Source of the DNA: Micrococcales bacterium
GTDB taxonomy: Bacteria > Actinomycetota > Actinomycetes > Actinomycetales > Dermatophilaceae
Assembly: GCA_030537915.1 (NCBI GenBank)
Contig: JAUNUZ010000201.1
Coordinates: 1-5,115 of the forward strand
Length of the DNA stretch: 5,115 bases
Reading direction: 5' to 3'
Shown here in pieces: positions 3,831-5,115 of the stretch (the stretch's first letter is position 1; each line of letters starts with the position of its first letter). Under the pieces are notes generated by a model. The model had not been told where the DNA came from, did not search any database, and was given only the letters and a program-made list of their open reading frames with translations. A program made the position numbers and the translations under genes.

Positions 3831-5115
3831 ATGGACCCAGCAGTCACGAGTTTGCTGGTTCTTGCGGGCTCGGTCGCCCTGTTCGTGTGGAACCGACTCT
3901 CGTCGGCGTCGTCGCAATACTGACCGCGTTGTCGCTGTTCGTCACCGGGGTCCTCACCGCGGACGAGGCGCTGGCCGGGTTCGGCGATCGGGTCGTGATC
4001 TTCGTCGCTGCGCTATTCGTCGTCAGCGAGGGCCTTGACGCAACCGGCGTGACCACGTGGGCTGGTCAGGCCATCACGGACCGGACAGGGACGGGTCGAA
4101 CTGTCCTGCTGGTCTCGTTCATGGTGTTCGCCGGAGTCCTCTCCGCTGTCGTCAGCCCCAACGGGGCGGTGGCAGCCCTGCTGCCGATGGTGGTGGTAGT
4201 CGCCGTCCGCCAAGGCCACGCCCCGTCGCAACTGCTCATCCCCCTGGCATTCGCTGCTCACGGAGGGTCGCTTTTGGCCCTCTCGGGCAGTCCGGTGAAT
4301 GTCATCGTCAGCAACGCCCTGGCCGACGCCGGCGGGCAGCCGTTCAAGTTCTTCGACTTCACCATCGTCGGCCTGCCGCTCCTCATCGTCACCGTGCTGC
4401 TGGCGGTTTTCGCCGGGCCCAAACTGCTGCCCAATCGCGCACCCACATCCATCCTGTCCGACCTGGGACGGCACGCCGCGACGCTCTCGGGCCACTACGC
4501 CCTGCAGGACGGCTTCTACCGCCTGAGGGTGACTGAGGGCTCCTGCCTCACCGGGGCGACTCTGCAGGACCTGACCAAGGCCACGCCCACGCTGTCAGTT
4601 CTCGGCCTCCAGATTCCAAGCGGCGAGGCGGCTGCAGCGAACCACCTGATCGGGGCTGGGGATGCCGTCTCGCTGTCCGGCTCCGCCCAGGAGGTCATCT
4701 GCTTCGCCCAGTCGAACGGCCTGAACGTGGGCATGTCGCCAGTGACCGCTGAGACCCTGATGACCAGGCAGATGGGCGTGGTCGACGTGGTCGTTCCACC
4801 ACGGTCCCCCCTCGTCGGAGAGCGCTTCTTCCCCGGGATGGTCCGTCAGGGCACCATCGTCGTCCTTGCCATCGGGCACCTGGGACTCGAGGCCGGGCGG
4901 CGATGGTCCTCCTGCGGGTAGTCAAACCGCAGCAGGCCTATCGCGCTATCTCGTGGCAGACCGTCGTGCTGCTCGGTGGCCTCATCCCCCTCTCGACGGC
5001 CATCTCGTCATCGGGCGCGGCCGACCGCATCGCCGGACATCTCATCAGCGCAGTCGGTGACGGGTCGCCCTATCTGCTCATGGTGGGCCTCTTCGTCCTG
5101 ACCGCCGGCCTCGGC
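3831..5115 (+). pseudogene. SLC13-type permease with RCK_C domains, disrupted by frameshift and internal deletion, 3' partial
   Basis: Relatives are inner-membrane anion or dicarboxylate transporters with two RCK_C (TrkA-C) domains between the membrane halves; the substrate here is unknown. Three reading frames carry consecutive pieces. Piece 1 (3831-3899) gives MDPAVTSLLVLAGSVALFVW plus NRL, the first helix. Piece 2 (3902 to about 4890) begins VGVVAILTALSLFVTGVL and includes membrane helices, NGAVAALLP (from 4160), SPVNVIVS (4289-4312), a first RCK_C (about 4517-4710) and the start of a second (about 4779-4890), then stops at TAG 4919-4921. Piece 3 (about 4903-5115) starts MVLLRVVKPQQAYRAISWQT and continues into late helices to the window end. 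The first junction needs one missing base; the second lacks the end of RCK_C 2 and at least one helix. Piece 2 alone could be called as a CDS from GTG 3887. The ribosome binding site before 3831 is weak (GAGAG, 12-nt spacer). It lies 15 nt after the SHOCT gene. Sequencing error could explain the first lesion only. Confidence 0.8.

Noticed and set aside
3407..3901. Upstream extension of the permease frame to an ATG at 3407
   Set aside because: This part overlaps the DUF6325 end and the whole SHOCT gene and codes for Arg/His/Ser-rich nonsense; family sequence begins only at 3902. The real start is ATG 3831 in another frame.
4013..4495. 160-residue minus-strand open frame inside the permease
   Set aside because: Antisense shadow, rich in Gly, Asp and Gln, with no recognisable domain.

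Overview
The window is high-GC DNA with actinobacterial-type genes: GC-rich third codon positions, purine-rich ribosome binding sites, and protein families (SHOCT, DUF1269, DUF6325, baeRF-like) that are most familiar from Actinomycetia. I cannot name a genus from the sequence. There is no rRNA, tRNA, CRISPR array, insertion sequence or phage gene.

Layout. (1) 2-337 (+): 3' part of a small membrane protein with a C-terminal SHOCT motif; its true start lies before the window. (2) 338-484: a convergent gap with a 16-bp perfect hairpin after the SHOCT gene and a second bulged hairpin after the gene arriving from the other side. (3) 485-1585 (-): a 366-residue protein resembling the bacterial/archaeal release-factor-like (baeRF) families. 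(4) 1586-1906: 321 bp without an intact gene. It holds two strong hairpins in the presumed leader of the baeRF gene, three 10-bp phased direct repeats, a possible VOC-family gene remnant and a 14-bp palindrome. (5) 1907-2389 (-): a 160-residue protein of unknown function that turns out to be two diverged copies of one ~63-residue domain; the second copy carries an in-frame 18-bp tandem duplication. (6) 2390-2531: a divergent promoter region with two short palindromes. (7) 2532-3815 (+): a tight operon of DUF1269 membrane protein, DUF6325 protein and a small SHOCT protein. (8) 3831-5115 (+): an SLC13-type permease with RCK_C domains, reading on from the operon but broken by a frameshift near its start and by an apparent internal deletion near 4890. 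Its 3' end is outside the window.

How it fits together. The 2532 to permease block reads as one transcription unit (gaps of 37, 32 and 15 nt), divergent from the duplicated-domain gene. The functions of DUF1269, DUF6325 and the SHOCT proteins are not established. Their conserved company with a membrane permease suggests an envelope- or stress-linked module, but that is inference. The baeRF-like protein would act at the ribosome, if the family assignment is right, and need not be linked to the others. The clearest new observations are the internal architecture of the 160-residue protein and the two independent lesions in the permease.
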